Assembly (NCBI GenBank): GCA_017882685.1
Contig: JADGPA010000045.1
Coordinates: 1-47,168, forward strand
Origin: Propionibacteriaceae bacterium
GTDB taxonomy: Bacteria > Actinomycetota > Actinomycetes > Propionibacteriales > Propionibacteriaceae
Direction of reading: 5' to 3'
Length of the DNA stretch: 47,168 nt
Position 1 is the first letter of the stretch, and every line of letters begins with the position of its first letter. A program made the position numbers and the translations under genes. The notes beneath the pieces were generated by a model. It did no database searches. It was not told the origin of the DNA and saw only the letters and a list, made by a program, of their open reading frames with translations. Positions 26,434 through 34,702 of this stretch are shown piece after piece.

Positions 26434-26595
26434 TCAGGCCTTGGGCAGGAACCGGGTCAGGTTCGTGCCGCACACGGGGCACTTAGCCTTGGCAATCCGG
26501 GTCCCCTTCTCGTTGACCACGACATCGCCTGTCGCTTCGCGGTGGTCCTTGCACTTGACGCAGTAGAACGAACCGCTGTAGGTGTCCTTGGCCAC
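26434..26595 (-). CDS. 53-aa zinc-ribbon protein, DUF5679
   Basis: Found by reading the minus strand from GTG 26595 (ribosome site GGAGGAA, 4 nt upstream). The protein begins MAKDTYSGSFYCVKCKDHRE and ends AKCPVCGTNLTRFLPKA. The C-x2-C ... C-x2-C spacing (YCVKCK and KCPVCG) with KGTRIAKA between is the signature of DUF5679 zinc ribbons, resembling a ribosomal-protein-like or topoisomerase-type zinc ribbon. The function is unknown. It has its own terminator directly downstream, so it is probably expressed as a single short mRNA. Start codon and length are well fixed by the ribosome site and family size (about 50-60 aa). Confidence 0.88.
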   Translation of the reverse strand: MAKDTYSGSFYCVKCKDHREATGDVVVNEKGTRIAKAKCPVCGTNLTRFLPKA

Positions 26596-26829
26596 GTTCT
26601 TCCTCCTGTAGATCGGCTTCGCCCCCTGGTGGGACTCCGCGAGTGGGTTGCCGGTCAGTCTATGCCCAGGAGGCGGCCATCCGGCAGCAGCCTGAGCCCG
26701 GCGTGCGAGGACCCCCAGGACCAGTTCCGCTTGCCTTCCCCTGCGAGCGGACCGGCCACTGGGGGCCTCGCGTCTTGAAGTTAGTGCCCGGCTCGCCGCG
26801 GGTCAACTGAGTCTGTCGGCGGCGTGTCG

Positions 26830-26835
26830 TAACGT
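26830..26835 (+). promoter_or_regulatory. Candidate -10 box, leaderless start of the YgjP-like gene
   Basis: TAACGT ends 7 nt before the ATG at 26843 and there is no ribosome site, which fits a leaderless mRNA. Confidence 0.4.
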
Positions 26836-26842
26836 TTCCGGC

Positions 26843-27409
26843 ATGCCAGCACAAGCCGAGGTCGAGGTCCGTCGCAGCGCACGGAGGAAACGCACCCTCA
26901 CGGTGTTCCGGGAACAGGGCCGTCTTGTTGCACTCGTGCCCGCGCGCCTCACCGCCGCACAGGAACGCAGCCTCCTGCCGCCCCTTGTCGAACGGTTCCT
27001 GGAGCGCGAATCGCGCCGCACCCTGCCGGCTTCCAGTGACGAGCTGAGCGAAAGGGCGCATCGCCTCTACGACGCTTACCTCGCGCCGCGGGCCGCGGCA
27101 CCCCTGCCTTCGTTCAGCGTCCGCTGGGTCGACAACCAGCAGCGCCGATGGGGCTCGTGCTCCAGCGACAGCGGTCGCATTCGTCTGTCCTCGCGGCTGC
27201 GGACCATGCCGTTGTGTGTCTCCGACTATGTCCTGCTGCACGAACTGGCGCACCTGTTCGTGCCCAGCCACTCCGCGGAGTTCCACCACCTGCTGGCCGG
27301 CTATCCCGACCTCGCGCGTGCGCAGGCCTTCCTGGCGGGTTACCAGCACGCCCTTGACGCGGGCAGCCAGCACGCCGGCGGCCAGGACTGGTCCGACGAC
27401 CTCGACTGA
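26843..27409 (+). CDS. YgjP/SprT-like zinc metallopeptidase (M48-type)
   Basis: The 188-aa protein starts MPAQAEVEVRRSARRKRTLT, the beta-rich start of the YgjP (DUF45) family, then RWVDNQQRRWGSCSSDSGRI, the conserved WGSCS stretch, and VLLHELAHLFVPSHSAEFHHLL, containing HExxH and a third His as zinc ligands. It is likely a cytoplasmic metal-dependent peptidase of unknown substrate. Its stop codon directly abuts the stop codon of the convergent DUF2342 gene (TGA at 27407-27409, then TCA), with no bases between. The transcripts must therefore overlap or terminate inside each other. Confidence 0.9.
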   Translation: MPAQAEVEVRRSARRKRTLTVFREQGRLVALVPARLTAAQERSLLPPLVERFLERESRRTLPASSDELSERAHRLYDAYLAPRAAAPLPSFSVRWVDNQQRRWGSCSSDSGRIRLSSRLRTMPLCVSDYVLLHELAHLFVPSHSAEFHHLLAGYPDLARAQAFLAGYQHALDAGSQHAGGQDWSDDLD

Positions 27410-28756
27410 TCAGCTGCCCTGGGAGCCTTCCTCGTCGAGCAGCCGTGCCAGCTCCACGTCCAGCTCGTCGGGCCCCGCCGCGCGGTGGCCCTCCGCAGCG
27501 AAGCCCAGCGGATCGGCCAGGTCGGCGGCAGTCGGCAGCAGGTCCGGGTGGGCCCAGGTCGCGTCGCGCGCCTCCGAGCCGCGGGTCGAGCGGGTCGCGG
27601 CCCACAGGTTGGCCGCGTCCCGGGTGCGGCGCGGCCGCAACTCCAGGCCGACAAGCGACTTCAGGGCAGACTCCGCCGGCCCGCCGGTTGCCCGGCGACG
27701 CCGCAGCGTCTCGGTGAGCCCGGCCGCCACTGGCATTCGCTGGCCGGCGACCTGCGCCACCACCTCATCCACCCATCCCTCCACGAGGGCCAGCAGGTTC
27801 TCGAGCCGGGCCAGCACCTCCAGCTGTTCGTCCGTGCGCTGCGGGGCGAACAACGACCCGGCAAGCGCGTTGCCGGCGTTCTCGAGTTCGCCGGCGGTCA
27901 TCGCAGTGTTGAGCTGGCTCTCGATGGCCTGCTCCAGCGCGTCAGGGTCGATGGTGATGTCCCGGGCATAGTGCTCCACCAGGGCAAGGAGCTGCGGGCC
28001 GAGCCAGCCGACCGCCCCGAACAGGCGCTGGCGCGCGGCCTCGCGGACGGCGAGGAAGAGCAGGATGTCGGCCGGATCGGCAGCGAGTCCTTCGGAGAAT
28101 GCGTCGATGTTGGTGGGCAACAGCGCCACCCGCGGTTGCTCGGTGAGCGGCAGGCCGATGTCACCGGCGCTGACCACGCTGACGGCGAGGCTGCCCAGCG
28201 ACTGGCCCACCTGCGCGGCGAACATGCCGGCAAGGGCCATCCGCAGCATCGGTTCGGCCGCGCGCATCTCGCCCGGACCGTCCACCAGGCCGCGCAGGGC
28301 TGCGGACAGCGACGTCACGACCGGACGTACCAGCTGCTGCCAGGTCGGGTAGGTGTTGTCGATCCACTCCGCGCGGCTCCAGGCGGTGGCCGTCGACGCG
28401 AGGCGGGGGAAGCTGATCTCCTCGTCCAGCCACAGGTCGGCGAGCCCGACGGCGTCCCGGATCCGGGCGAGTTCTGCCGGTGTAGGGGCAGGGTCGGGGC
28501 CGGACGCCGCAGTGGTCCGGCGTACCACGTCCTTGGTGAAGCCCCAGTTCATGCCGCTCTCGGTATCGGACTTGCCGAAACTGGCCATCTGGGTGGTGAA
28601 CGCGCCCATCATGCCCTGCATGCGTCCGAGCAGCTGCTCGATCTCCAGGCGACCGTCCGGCCCCGGTTCGATGCCGAACTGGGCGAGGAATCGAAGCAGG
28701 GCAGCTTCGTCGTCCCCTGGCTCCGGGCGATCGTCGGGGGTGCCCGAATCGGACAT
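27410..28756 (-). CDS. DUF2342 family protein (annotated elsewhere as zinc-dependent metalloprotease)
   Basis: The 448-aa protein matches the Rv3195 family: acidic Pro-rich start, QGMMGAFTTQMASFG, NWGFTKDVVRR, GQSLGSLAVSVVSAGDIGLP, ALLPTNIDAFSEGL and the conserved tail TETLRRRRATGGPAESALKSLVGLELRPRR. Members are labelled as putative zinc-dependent hydrolases. From memory, homologues have His in the helix written REAAHxRLFxHVPWL; here it reads REAARQRLFGAVGWL, so those His are absent and activity is doubtful. AAGGAG lies 6 nt before the ATG at 28756, which fixes the start. It is divergent from the Lon-like protease gene, the order seen for Rv3195-Rv3194c. Confidence 0.88.
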   Translation of the reverse strand: MSDSGTPDDRPEPGDDEAALLRFLAQFGIEPGPDGRLEIEQLLGRMQGMMGAFTTQMASFGKSDTESGMNWGFTKDVVRRTTAASGPDPAPTPAELARIRDAVGLADLWLDEEISFPRLASTATAWSRAEWIDNTYPTWQQLVRPVVTSLSAALRGLVDGPGEMRAAEPMLRMALAGMFAAQVGQSLGSLAVSVVSAGDIGLPLTEQPRVALLPTNIDAFSEGLAADPADILLFLAVREAARQRLFGAVGWLGPQLLALVEHYARDITIDPDALEQAIESQLNTAMTAGELENAGNALAGSLFAPQRTDEQLEVLARLENLLALVEGWVDEVVAQVAGQRMPVAAGLTETLRRRRATGGPAESALKSLVGLELRPRRTRDAANLWAATRSTRGSEARDATWAHPDLLPTAADLADPLGFAAEGHRAAGPDELDVELARLLDEEGSQGS

Positions 28757-28878
28757 TGGCTACTCCTTGCGTGGTGAGGCCTCCATTGTCCTGCACCTGC
28801 CAAGTCCGCGGACCACTGCTGGGGTAGGGTCGGGGGGACGAATCGACCGCCGGACCGCCGGTGGATGAAGGGACGCAC

Positions 28879-29931
28879 GTGACCAAGCAGACCTGGACGG
28901 CGACGGTTTCAGCCGTGCTGTTCGTGGTTCTGGCCGCGGTGATCGCCCTCGTCCCCGTTCCGTACGTCACCTGGTCGCCTGGCGTGACCTACAACCTGTT
29001 CGCCCAGACCGCCCAGGGCGAGGACATCATCAAGATCTCCGGGATCGACACGTTCCCGACAACGGGCCAGTTGCGCATGACGACGGTGTCGGTCACCGCG
29101 CCCTCCAGCACGCTCAGCCTGCCCGAGGTGCTGTTCTCGTACTGGCTCCCTTCGCGGGAGGTGCTGCCACGCAACGCGGTCTACAAGCCGGGCGAGGGCG
29201 CCTCCCAGATCACCGAGCAAGAGACCCAGTTGATGGACAACTCGCAGTCGAAGGCCGTTGTGGCCGCGCTGCGCCAGTCGGGCGTCCAGGTGACCAACTG
29301 GCCGATGGTGACGTCGGTGTCCAACTCAGGACCCTCCGCAGACGTGATGAAGCCCGGCGACCTGATCGTCGCCGTCGATGGCGACAAGACGGCGACCGTC
29401 GAGTCGGTGACGAAGGCGATCAGCCTCCACAACGTCGGCGACCCGGTGGTCTTCACCGTGCTGCGGGACGGCGTGAAGGTGCGCCCGACCGTCATCACGC
29501 GCTCCACCGTCAACAACCCGAAGAAGCCGATCGTCGGGCTGAGCCTGGATATCGGCTACAGCTACAGCCCCAAGGTCAGCTTCGCGATCGACCCGGACAT
29601 TGGCGGTTCCAGCGCAGGGTTGATGTTCGCCATCGCGATCCACGACCGGCTCAGCAGTGCCGACCTGGTGGCTGGGCGGGTGGTTGCAGGCAGCGGCACG
29701 ATGGACTCCGACGGCCACGTCGGCGAGGTCGGCGGCATCCAGGAGAAGCTCGCAGCCGCTGAACGAGACCAGGCCTCGATCTTCCTCGTGCCGGTCAACA
29801 ACTGCTCCGACATCAGCGAGGTGCCAGCCGGCGTCCGCGTCGTCCCAGTCGAATCGCTGGCCGGCGCCACCCAGGCACTGCAGCAGCTGGCCGACCCGGC
29901 CCAGGCCGCCGCCGTCCCGGGGTGCCCGTGA
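28879..29931 (+). CDS. PDZ domain-containing Lon-like serine protease (YlbL family)
   Basis: The 350-aa membrane-anchored protease from GTG 28879 (GAAGGGA 6 nt upstream) has one N-terminal membrane helix (AVLFVVLAAVIALVPVPYV), the YlbL start VTWSPGVTYNLF, a PDZ domain (VSNSGPSADVMKPGDLIVAV) at about 145-200, and a Lon-type catalytic domain. The Ser-Lys dyad is visible: GGSSAGLMFAIAI with Ser at about 245, and GGIQEKLAAAERD with Lys at about 290. The active site should face outside the cell. In Bacillus, YlbL degrades a cell-division inhibitor after DNA damage; whether that holds here is unknown. It is the first gene of an operon with the PPA1309 and UPF0182 genes. Confidence 0.93.
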   Translation: MTKQTWTATVSAVLFVVLAAVIALVPVPYVTWSPGVTYNLFAQTAQGEDIIKISGIDTFPTTGQLRMTTVSVTAPSSTLSLPEVLFSYWLPSREVLPRNAVYKPGEGASQITEQETQLMDNSQSKAVVAALRQSGVQVTNWPMVTSVSNSGPSADVMKPGDLIVAVDGDKTATVESVTKAISLHNVGDPVVFTVLRDGVKVRPTVITRSTVNNPKKPIVGLSLDIGYSYSPKVSFAIDPDIGGSSAGLMFAIAIHDRLSSADLVAGRVVAGSGTMDSDGHVGEVGGIQEKLAAAERDQASIFLVPVNNCSDISEVPAGVRVVPVESLAGATQALQQLADPAQAAAVPGCP

Positions 29932-30425
29932 CTGACACCTTGGTTGCAGCCCTCATCGAGGTGGAGCGGCATGTCGGACGCTACGGCTGGGACCAGCCGG
30001 CGCGGCTGTTCGCGCTGGTCAGGACCGCAGAACTGATCGCTGCCGAGCCCAGTCTCGCCGACCAGCTCACCGGGGCAACCGACGGCTACAGCTCGATCGA
30101 GCAGGAGGACTTCCTTCCCGGCGACGACCTGGCCGAGACGCTCGGGGGAATTGCCTGGCCCGACACCGTCTCCGGCTGCGTCCTCGCTCTCGAGCGCGCC
30201 TTCCTTCCGGCGGACGCCGAGGGCGAACTACCCCTGGACCCGGACGCCGCGGCGCTCGCTGTTGCCAACCATCCGCGCAAGCTCGACCTGCGTGTCGTCG
30301 TCGGGGTGACCAGGGACGGTGCCGGTCACGGACTCGCAAGGGTGCGCGGTGAGGACGGCGACCTGCTCGCCGGGGCTGACCTGGTGCCCGCACTGGCTGC
30401 GGCACTGGCGCATACATTGGAATGA
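29928..30425 (+). CDS. PPA1309 family protein
   Basis: A 165-aa soluble acidic protein from GTG 29928, which overlaps the protease stop codon as GTGA. It contains the family's clear opening LIEVERHVGRYGWDQP, then ARLFALVRTAELIAAEPSL, a central PDTVSGCVLALERAFLP and the C-terminal RKLDLRVVVGVTRDG. The family is restricted to actinobacteria and has no known function. Its fixed place between the Lon-like protease and UPF0182 genes suggests a link with those membrane proteins. GTG 29922 is an alternative start two codons upstream. Confidence 0.85.
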   Translation: MTDTLVAALIEVERHVGRYGWDQPARLFALVRTAELIAAEPSLADQLTGATDGYSSIEQEDFLPGDDLAETLGGIAWPDTVSGCVLALERAFLPADAEGELPLDPDAAALAVANHPRKLDLRVVVGVTRDGAGHGLARVRGEDGDLLAGADLVPALAAALAHTLE

Positions 30426-30465
30426 CCCGAGGCGGCCGGTCGCCCCGGCCCGATGAGGAGTACTC

Positions 30466-33363
30466 GTGAGCATGACGTCACGGATGTCGCGGCGTGGCCC
30501 GTTGATCCCGACGATCCTTGTGATCGCTGCCCTTGTGGCGGCGTTCACCATCTTCGCCGAAGTGTGGACCCAGAAGCTCTGGTTCGACTCGGTCGCCTTC
30601 CCGCAGGTCTTCACCACCCAGCTGCTGGCGCAGGTGCTGCTGTTCTCCCTGTTCGCCCTTGTCATGGGCGGTGTCGTCGGGGTGAACATGTGGATTGCGT
30701 TCCGGCTTCGGCCCACCGTGCGGCGCACCGGCCAGAGTGCCGTCCTCGACCGGTACCGCGACCTGCTCGAATCCCGCATCCTGCTGTCGATCCTCGTGCC
30801 GTCGATCTTCTTCGGGGTCATCGCCGGCGTGTCGGCGTTGAGCCAGGCCATGGAGTACCTGGCCTGGTGGAACCGCACATCGTTCGGCGTCACCGACGCC
30901 TACTTCGGCCTTGACGTCGGCTTCTACGTCTTCGAGTACCCCATCTGGCAGGACCTGCTGTCGTTCATCCTCGGTGCGCTGTTCTTCGGCCTGGTCGCGG
31001 CGGCTGCCGTGCACTTCGCGGTCGGCGGCATCGTGTCGGGACGCGTCCGCGGACGGGCCCCCCGTGACAACGCCGCCCGCATCCACCTCTCCGTCCTGGC
31101 CGGCCTGATGCTGGTCGGCTACGGCCTGCAGAACCTGCTCGACCGCTACGGCTTCCTGCTGCAGCAGGGGACCCTGTTCACCGGCATGCAGTACACCGAC
31201 GCGCACGCGCGGCTCACCGCAAAGCTCGTCATGGCCGTCATCGCCTTCCTGTGCGCCGGCCTGTTCTTCGCCAACGGCTTCCTGCGTCGCTGGACGCTAG
31301 CCATCACCGGGCTGGTGCTGATGATGGTCTCCGGCCTGATCCTCGGCCTGATCTACCCCCTGGTGGTGCAGAGCTTCCAGGTGAAGCCGAACGAGCCTGA
31401 CCTGGAGCGGCCCTACATCCAGGCCCACGTCGACGCCACCCGCCAGGCGTATGGCATCGACAAGACCGAAGTCACCCAGTACGACGCGGTTACCCAGGTC
31501 CGTCCCGGCCAACTGAAGCAGGACGCGGAGGCGCTGCCGGGCATCCGGCTGATCGACCCGGCCGTCGTGGCACCGACCTTCGAGAACCAGCAACAGTTGC
31601 GCGGCTACTACACCTTCCCCGACGACCTCGACGTGGACCGCTACATCATCGACGGCAAGGAGACAGACGCCGTCGTCGCAGCCCGGGAGATCGACTACCA
31701 GAAGCTGCCCGACCAGAACTGGAACAACCTGCACACCGTCTACACCCACGGCTACGGGATGGTCGCCGCGTACGGCAACCGGCGCAGCTCCTCTGGTGAC
31801 CCGGTATGGATCGAGAAGAACCTGCCGCCGGAAGGCGCCCTGCCCAACTACGAGGGCCGGGTCTACTACGGCGAGTACGCCACCACCTTCGCCATCGTGG
31901 GACGCGAGCAGGGCCAGCCGGCCATTGAGTTCGACAGCCCCGGCAACGCCAAGGAGGCAGGCGAGGTGAACAACACCTACGCCGGCAGCGGCGGCGTCCC
32001 GATGGGCGATATGTTCACCCGGCTGCTGTATGCCGCGCACTTCATGGACCTCAATATCGTGCTATCCGACCGGGTCAACACCCAGTCGAAGATCCTCTAC
32101 GACCGCACCCCCAAGGAGCGCGTCGCCCAGGTCGCGCCGTGGCTGACGCTGGACTCCAACGTCTACCCGGCTGTTGTCGACGGACGGATGGTCTGGATCG
32201 TTGATGGCTACACCACCAGCCGCAACTATCCCAACAGCCAGGTGGAGTCTCTGCGTGCGAGCACCAGCGACGCCCAGTCCGCGCTGGTCGGGACCCAGGC
32301 CGACCTCTCCGTCAACTACATGCGCAACTCGGTGAAGGCGGTCGTGGACGTCACCGACGGCAGCGTCGACCTGTACGCCTGGCAGGAGGGCGACCCGATC
32401 CTCCGGGCCTACGAGAACGCGTTCCCCGGATCGGTGAAGCCGCGCAGCGCGATCAGCAAGGACTTGCTGGCCCACCTGCGTTACCCCGAGGACCTGTTCA
32501 AGGTCCAGCGCCAGGTGCTCGCCCGCTACCACATGACTGACCCGAACTCCTGGTTCCAGCAATCCGACCTCTGGCAGATTCCGGCCGACCCCACCCAGAC
32601 CACTCCCGGCCAGACAACGGAACCGACCAAGGCCGGGCCGGCTGAGCCGCCCTACTACCTCTCGATCAAGTGGCCCGGAGATTCCGAGCCGGTGTTCAGC
32701 CAGACGGCGGTCTTCGTGCCGAACCAGCGCGCGAACCTCGCGTCCTACCTGTCGGTGGTCGCGGAGGCGACAAGCCCTGACTACGGCCGATTGCGGGTGC
32801 TGCGCATGTCGGACACCCAACAGATCGCCGGACCCGGCCAGACCCTGAACGCGATGACCACCGACCAGAACTTCGCCGATAGGCTGCGTTCCTACACCAA
32901 CCAGGGCTCGGCCGCGGCGCGGTACGGCAACCTGCTGACGTTGCCGATGGGCAGCGGCCTGCTGTACGTCATGCCGATCTACACCACCCGGGCGGCCAGC
33001 ACCGGCACCGGCACCTATCCGGCGCTGATGTTCGTCGCTGCCCGCTTCGGTGAGCACGTCGGCATCGGCAACACGTTGCAGGAGGCCCTCGACAAGGTGT
33101 TCTCCGGCGACGCGGGCGCGAACACGGGGGAGGACCCGACCCAGCCGACGCAGCCGACGCAGCCGACGCAGCCCACCACCCCGCCGACCGAGCCGACAAC
33201 GGCCGACCGGCAGGCCGCTGTCGCTGCGATGCAGAAGGCGGACGCCGCCTTCGCCGCGGCCGACGAGGCGCTCCGAAAGGGCGACCTGGCTGGCTACCAG
33301 ACCCAGATCGCCGCAGCGAAGGCTGCGGTGACCGAGGCTCTGGCGAAGATGGGCGCCCGGTAG
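30466..33363 (+). CDS. UPF0182 family integral membrane protein
   Basis: A 965-aa protein starting at GTG 30466 (GAGGAG 5 nt upstream). The first 310 residues hold about seven membrane helices, with the family stretches TQKLWFDSVAFPQVF, AWWNRTSFGVTDAYFGLDVG and YVFEYPIWQDLLSF. A large extracytoplasmic domain follows, with the family features NWNNLHTVYTHGYGMVAAYGN and YYGEYATTFAIV, and then an acidic Gln-Pro-Thr linker and an Ala-rich helical tail (about 905-965). The function is unknown; the family (Rv3193c in M. tuberculosis) is one of the largest conserved actinobacterial membrane proteins. It is the last gene of the protease-PPA1309 operon. Confidence 0.93.
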   Translation: MSMTSRMSRRGPLIPTILVIAALVAAFTIFAEVWTQKLWFDSVAFPQVFTTQLLAQVLLFSLFALVMGGVVGVNMWIAFRLRPTVRRTGQSAVLDRYRDLLESRILLSILVPSIFFGVIAGVSALSQAMEYLAWWNRTSFGVTDAYFGLDVGFYVFEYPIWQDLLSFILGALFFGLVAAAAVHFAVGGIVSGRVRGRAPRDNAARIHLSVLAGLMLVGYGLQNLLDRYGFLLQQGTLFTGMQYTDAHARLTAKLVMAVIAFLCAGLFFANGFLRRWTLAITGLVLMMVSGLILGLIYPLVVQSFQVKPNEPDLERPYIQAHVDATRQAYGIDKTEVTQYDAVTQVRPGQLKQDAEALPGIRLIDPAVVAPTFENQQQLRGYYTFPDDLDVDRYIIDGKETDAVVAAREIDYQKLPDQNWNNLHTVYTHGYGMVAAYGNRRSSSGDPVWIEKNLPPEGALPNYEGRVYYGEYATTFAIVGREQGQPAIEFDSPGNAKEAGEVNNTYAGSGGVPMGDMFTRLLYAAHFMDLNIVLSDRVNTQSKILYDRTPKERVAQVAPWLTLDSNVYPAVVDGRMVWIVDGYTTSRNYPNSQVESLRASTSDAQSALVGTQADLSVNYMRNSVKAVVDVTDGSVDLYAWQEGDPILRAYENAFPGSVKPRSAISKDLLAHLRYPEDLFKVQRQVLARYHMTDPNSWFQQSDLWQIPADPTQTTPGQTTEPTKAGPAEPPYYLSIKWPGDSEPVFSQTAVFVPNQRANLASYLSVVAEATSPDYGRLRVLRMSDTQQIAGPGQTLNAMTTDQNFADRLRSYTNQGSAAARYGNLLTLPMGSGLLYVMPIYTTRAASTGTGTYPALMFVAARFGEHVGIGNTLQEALDKVFSGDAGANTGEDPTQPTQPTQPTQPTTPPTEPTTADRQAAVAAMQKADAAFAAADEALRKGDLAGYQTQIAAAKAAVTEALAKMGAR
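33136..33177 (+). repeat. 9-bp tandem repeat coding a Gln-Pro-Thr linker
   Basis: The unit CAGCCGACG occurs three times exactly at 33142-33168, with partial copies on both sides, inside the UPF0182 gene. It encodes repeated QPT between the outer domain and the Ala-rich tail and may vary in copy number by slippage without changing the reading frame. Confidence 0.85.
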
Positions 33364-33364
33364 C

Positions 33365-34702
33365 TCAGTCCTTGAGCGTCACCGGCCACCCGGCGGCGAC
33401 CAGCGGTTCCCGCAGGGCTTCGGCGTCCCCGACCACGACGAGCGTCAGCGCGTCGGGCGGCAGGAGTTCCGTGAGCGCCTGGGTAGCCGATTCCGGCGTC
33501 ACGCGGGTGAGGGCGAGGGCGTTGGAGTTCACGAACTCCGCGCTGAGCCCTGCGCCGACGAGGGAGGACACCCGTTCGGTTACGCCCTGGGCCGTGGAGT
33601 ACCGCAGCGGCGCGATGCCGTTGGTGTAGTTGACCGCGTCGAGCACCTCGGTGGTGGTGATCGGCTTGCCGGTGACGTCCAGCAGCTGGCGGGCGAGGTC
33701 CAGAGCCTCGGGCACCACCTCGGTGCGGAACGAACTCTGCACGGCCAGCAGTCCGCCGTCGCGCATCGGAGAGTTCACCAGGTGCACGCCGTAGGTGAAG
33801 CCCTTCTCCTCCCGCAGCACGCGGTTCAGCCGACTGAGGAACGCCCCGCCGAGCGCATGGGTTGCGACCTGCAGGTCGGCCCACCGCGGGTCGCCGCGGT
33901 CGATGCCGAACCCGCCGAGGCGGATGTCGGCCTGGACGGCGCCGGGCCGGTCGATCAGCCAGCAATGCGGCGTTCGTGAGACCGGCGTCTGGTGGTGCAC
34001 GCCCAGGGTTCCCTGCACCTCCCAGCCGCCGAACGCTGCGGCAGCCTGGTGGTAGACCTCGTTCGTGAGGTCGCCAGAGATGACAAGCGTCGCGCCCTCG
34101 GGACGGTAGTGACGGGCGTGGTAGGCCGCCACGTCGTCCGAGGCGATCGCGGCGACCGTCGCTGCGGTGCCGCCAGCCAGCCGGGACGCGCGGAAGCGGC
34201 CCGGGATACAGGCCTGCCGGAACGCGACCTGGGCACGGTTGGAGGAGTTGGCCATGGTGTGTTCGATCTCCGCCAGCCGCAGCGACTGGTGGCGTTCGAC
34301 GTCGGATGCGCGCAGCTCGGGCTCGGAGATGGCCTGGGCCAGCAGCAGGAGCGCCTCGGACAGCCGGCTCGCCGGCACCTCGAGCAGCAGGTCGCTGGCC
34401 GCGTAGCCGGCCGAGCCGCTGAGCAGAGCCCCGATGTCCTCCAGGCGCTCGGCGAAAGTTGGTCCGGGGTGCGTGGCTGTGCCCTCGTCGAGGCACCGCT
34501 GTGTGATGGTCGCGACGCCTTCGATGTCGCTCGGCTCGGAGCTCAACGGGGTGTCGAGCACGAGGGAGACGGCGGCGATGTACTGGCCGGGACGGTGAAG
34601 AGCGAGTATCTGGAGGCCGTTGTCGAGCCACCAGCGGGCCGGCTCCGGGAAGATCCAGCGGGGCGGTGCCTTCACCTCGGGACGGTGTTCAGGCCTGCGC
34701 AT
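33365..34702 (-). CDS. M16 family peptidase-like subunit without catalytic motif
   Basis: The 445-aa protein has the two-lobe M16 fold (ARWWLDNGLQILALHRPGQYIAAVSLVL at the start and LRYSTAQGVTERVSSLVGAG later), but where HxxEH is expected it reads ITQRCLDEG, so it cannot bind the zinc. It fits the inactive partner of a bacterial M16 heterodimer, supplying the Arg/Tyr pair that holds substrate. The start is taken as ATG 34702, because GGAGG lies 6 nt before it; TTG 34708 is in frame. It overlaps the 3' end of the catalytic subunit gene by 14 bp. It ends 2 bp from the convergent UPF0182 stop. Confidence 0.88.
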   Translation of the reverse strand: MRRPEHRPEVKAPPRWIFPEPARWWLDNGLQILALHRPGQYIAAVSLVLDTPLSSEPSDIEGVATITQRCLDEGTATHPGPTFAERLEDIGALLSGSAGYAASDLLLEVPASRLSEALLLLAQAISEPELRASDVERHQSLRLAEIEHTMANSSNRAQVAFRQACIPGRFRASRLAGGTAATVAAIASDDVAAYHARHYRPEGATLVISGDLTNEVYHQAAAAFGGWEVQGTLGVHHQTPVSRTPHCWLIDRPGAVQADIRLGGFGIDRGDPRWADLQVATHALGGAFLSRLNRVLREEKGFTYGVHLVNSPMRDGGLLAVQSSFRTEVVPEALDLARQLLDVTGKPITTTEVLDAVNYTNGIAPLRYSTAQGVTERVSSLVGAGLSAEFVNSNALALTRVTPESATQALTELLPPDALTLVVVGDAEALREPLVAAGWPVTLKD

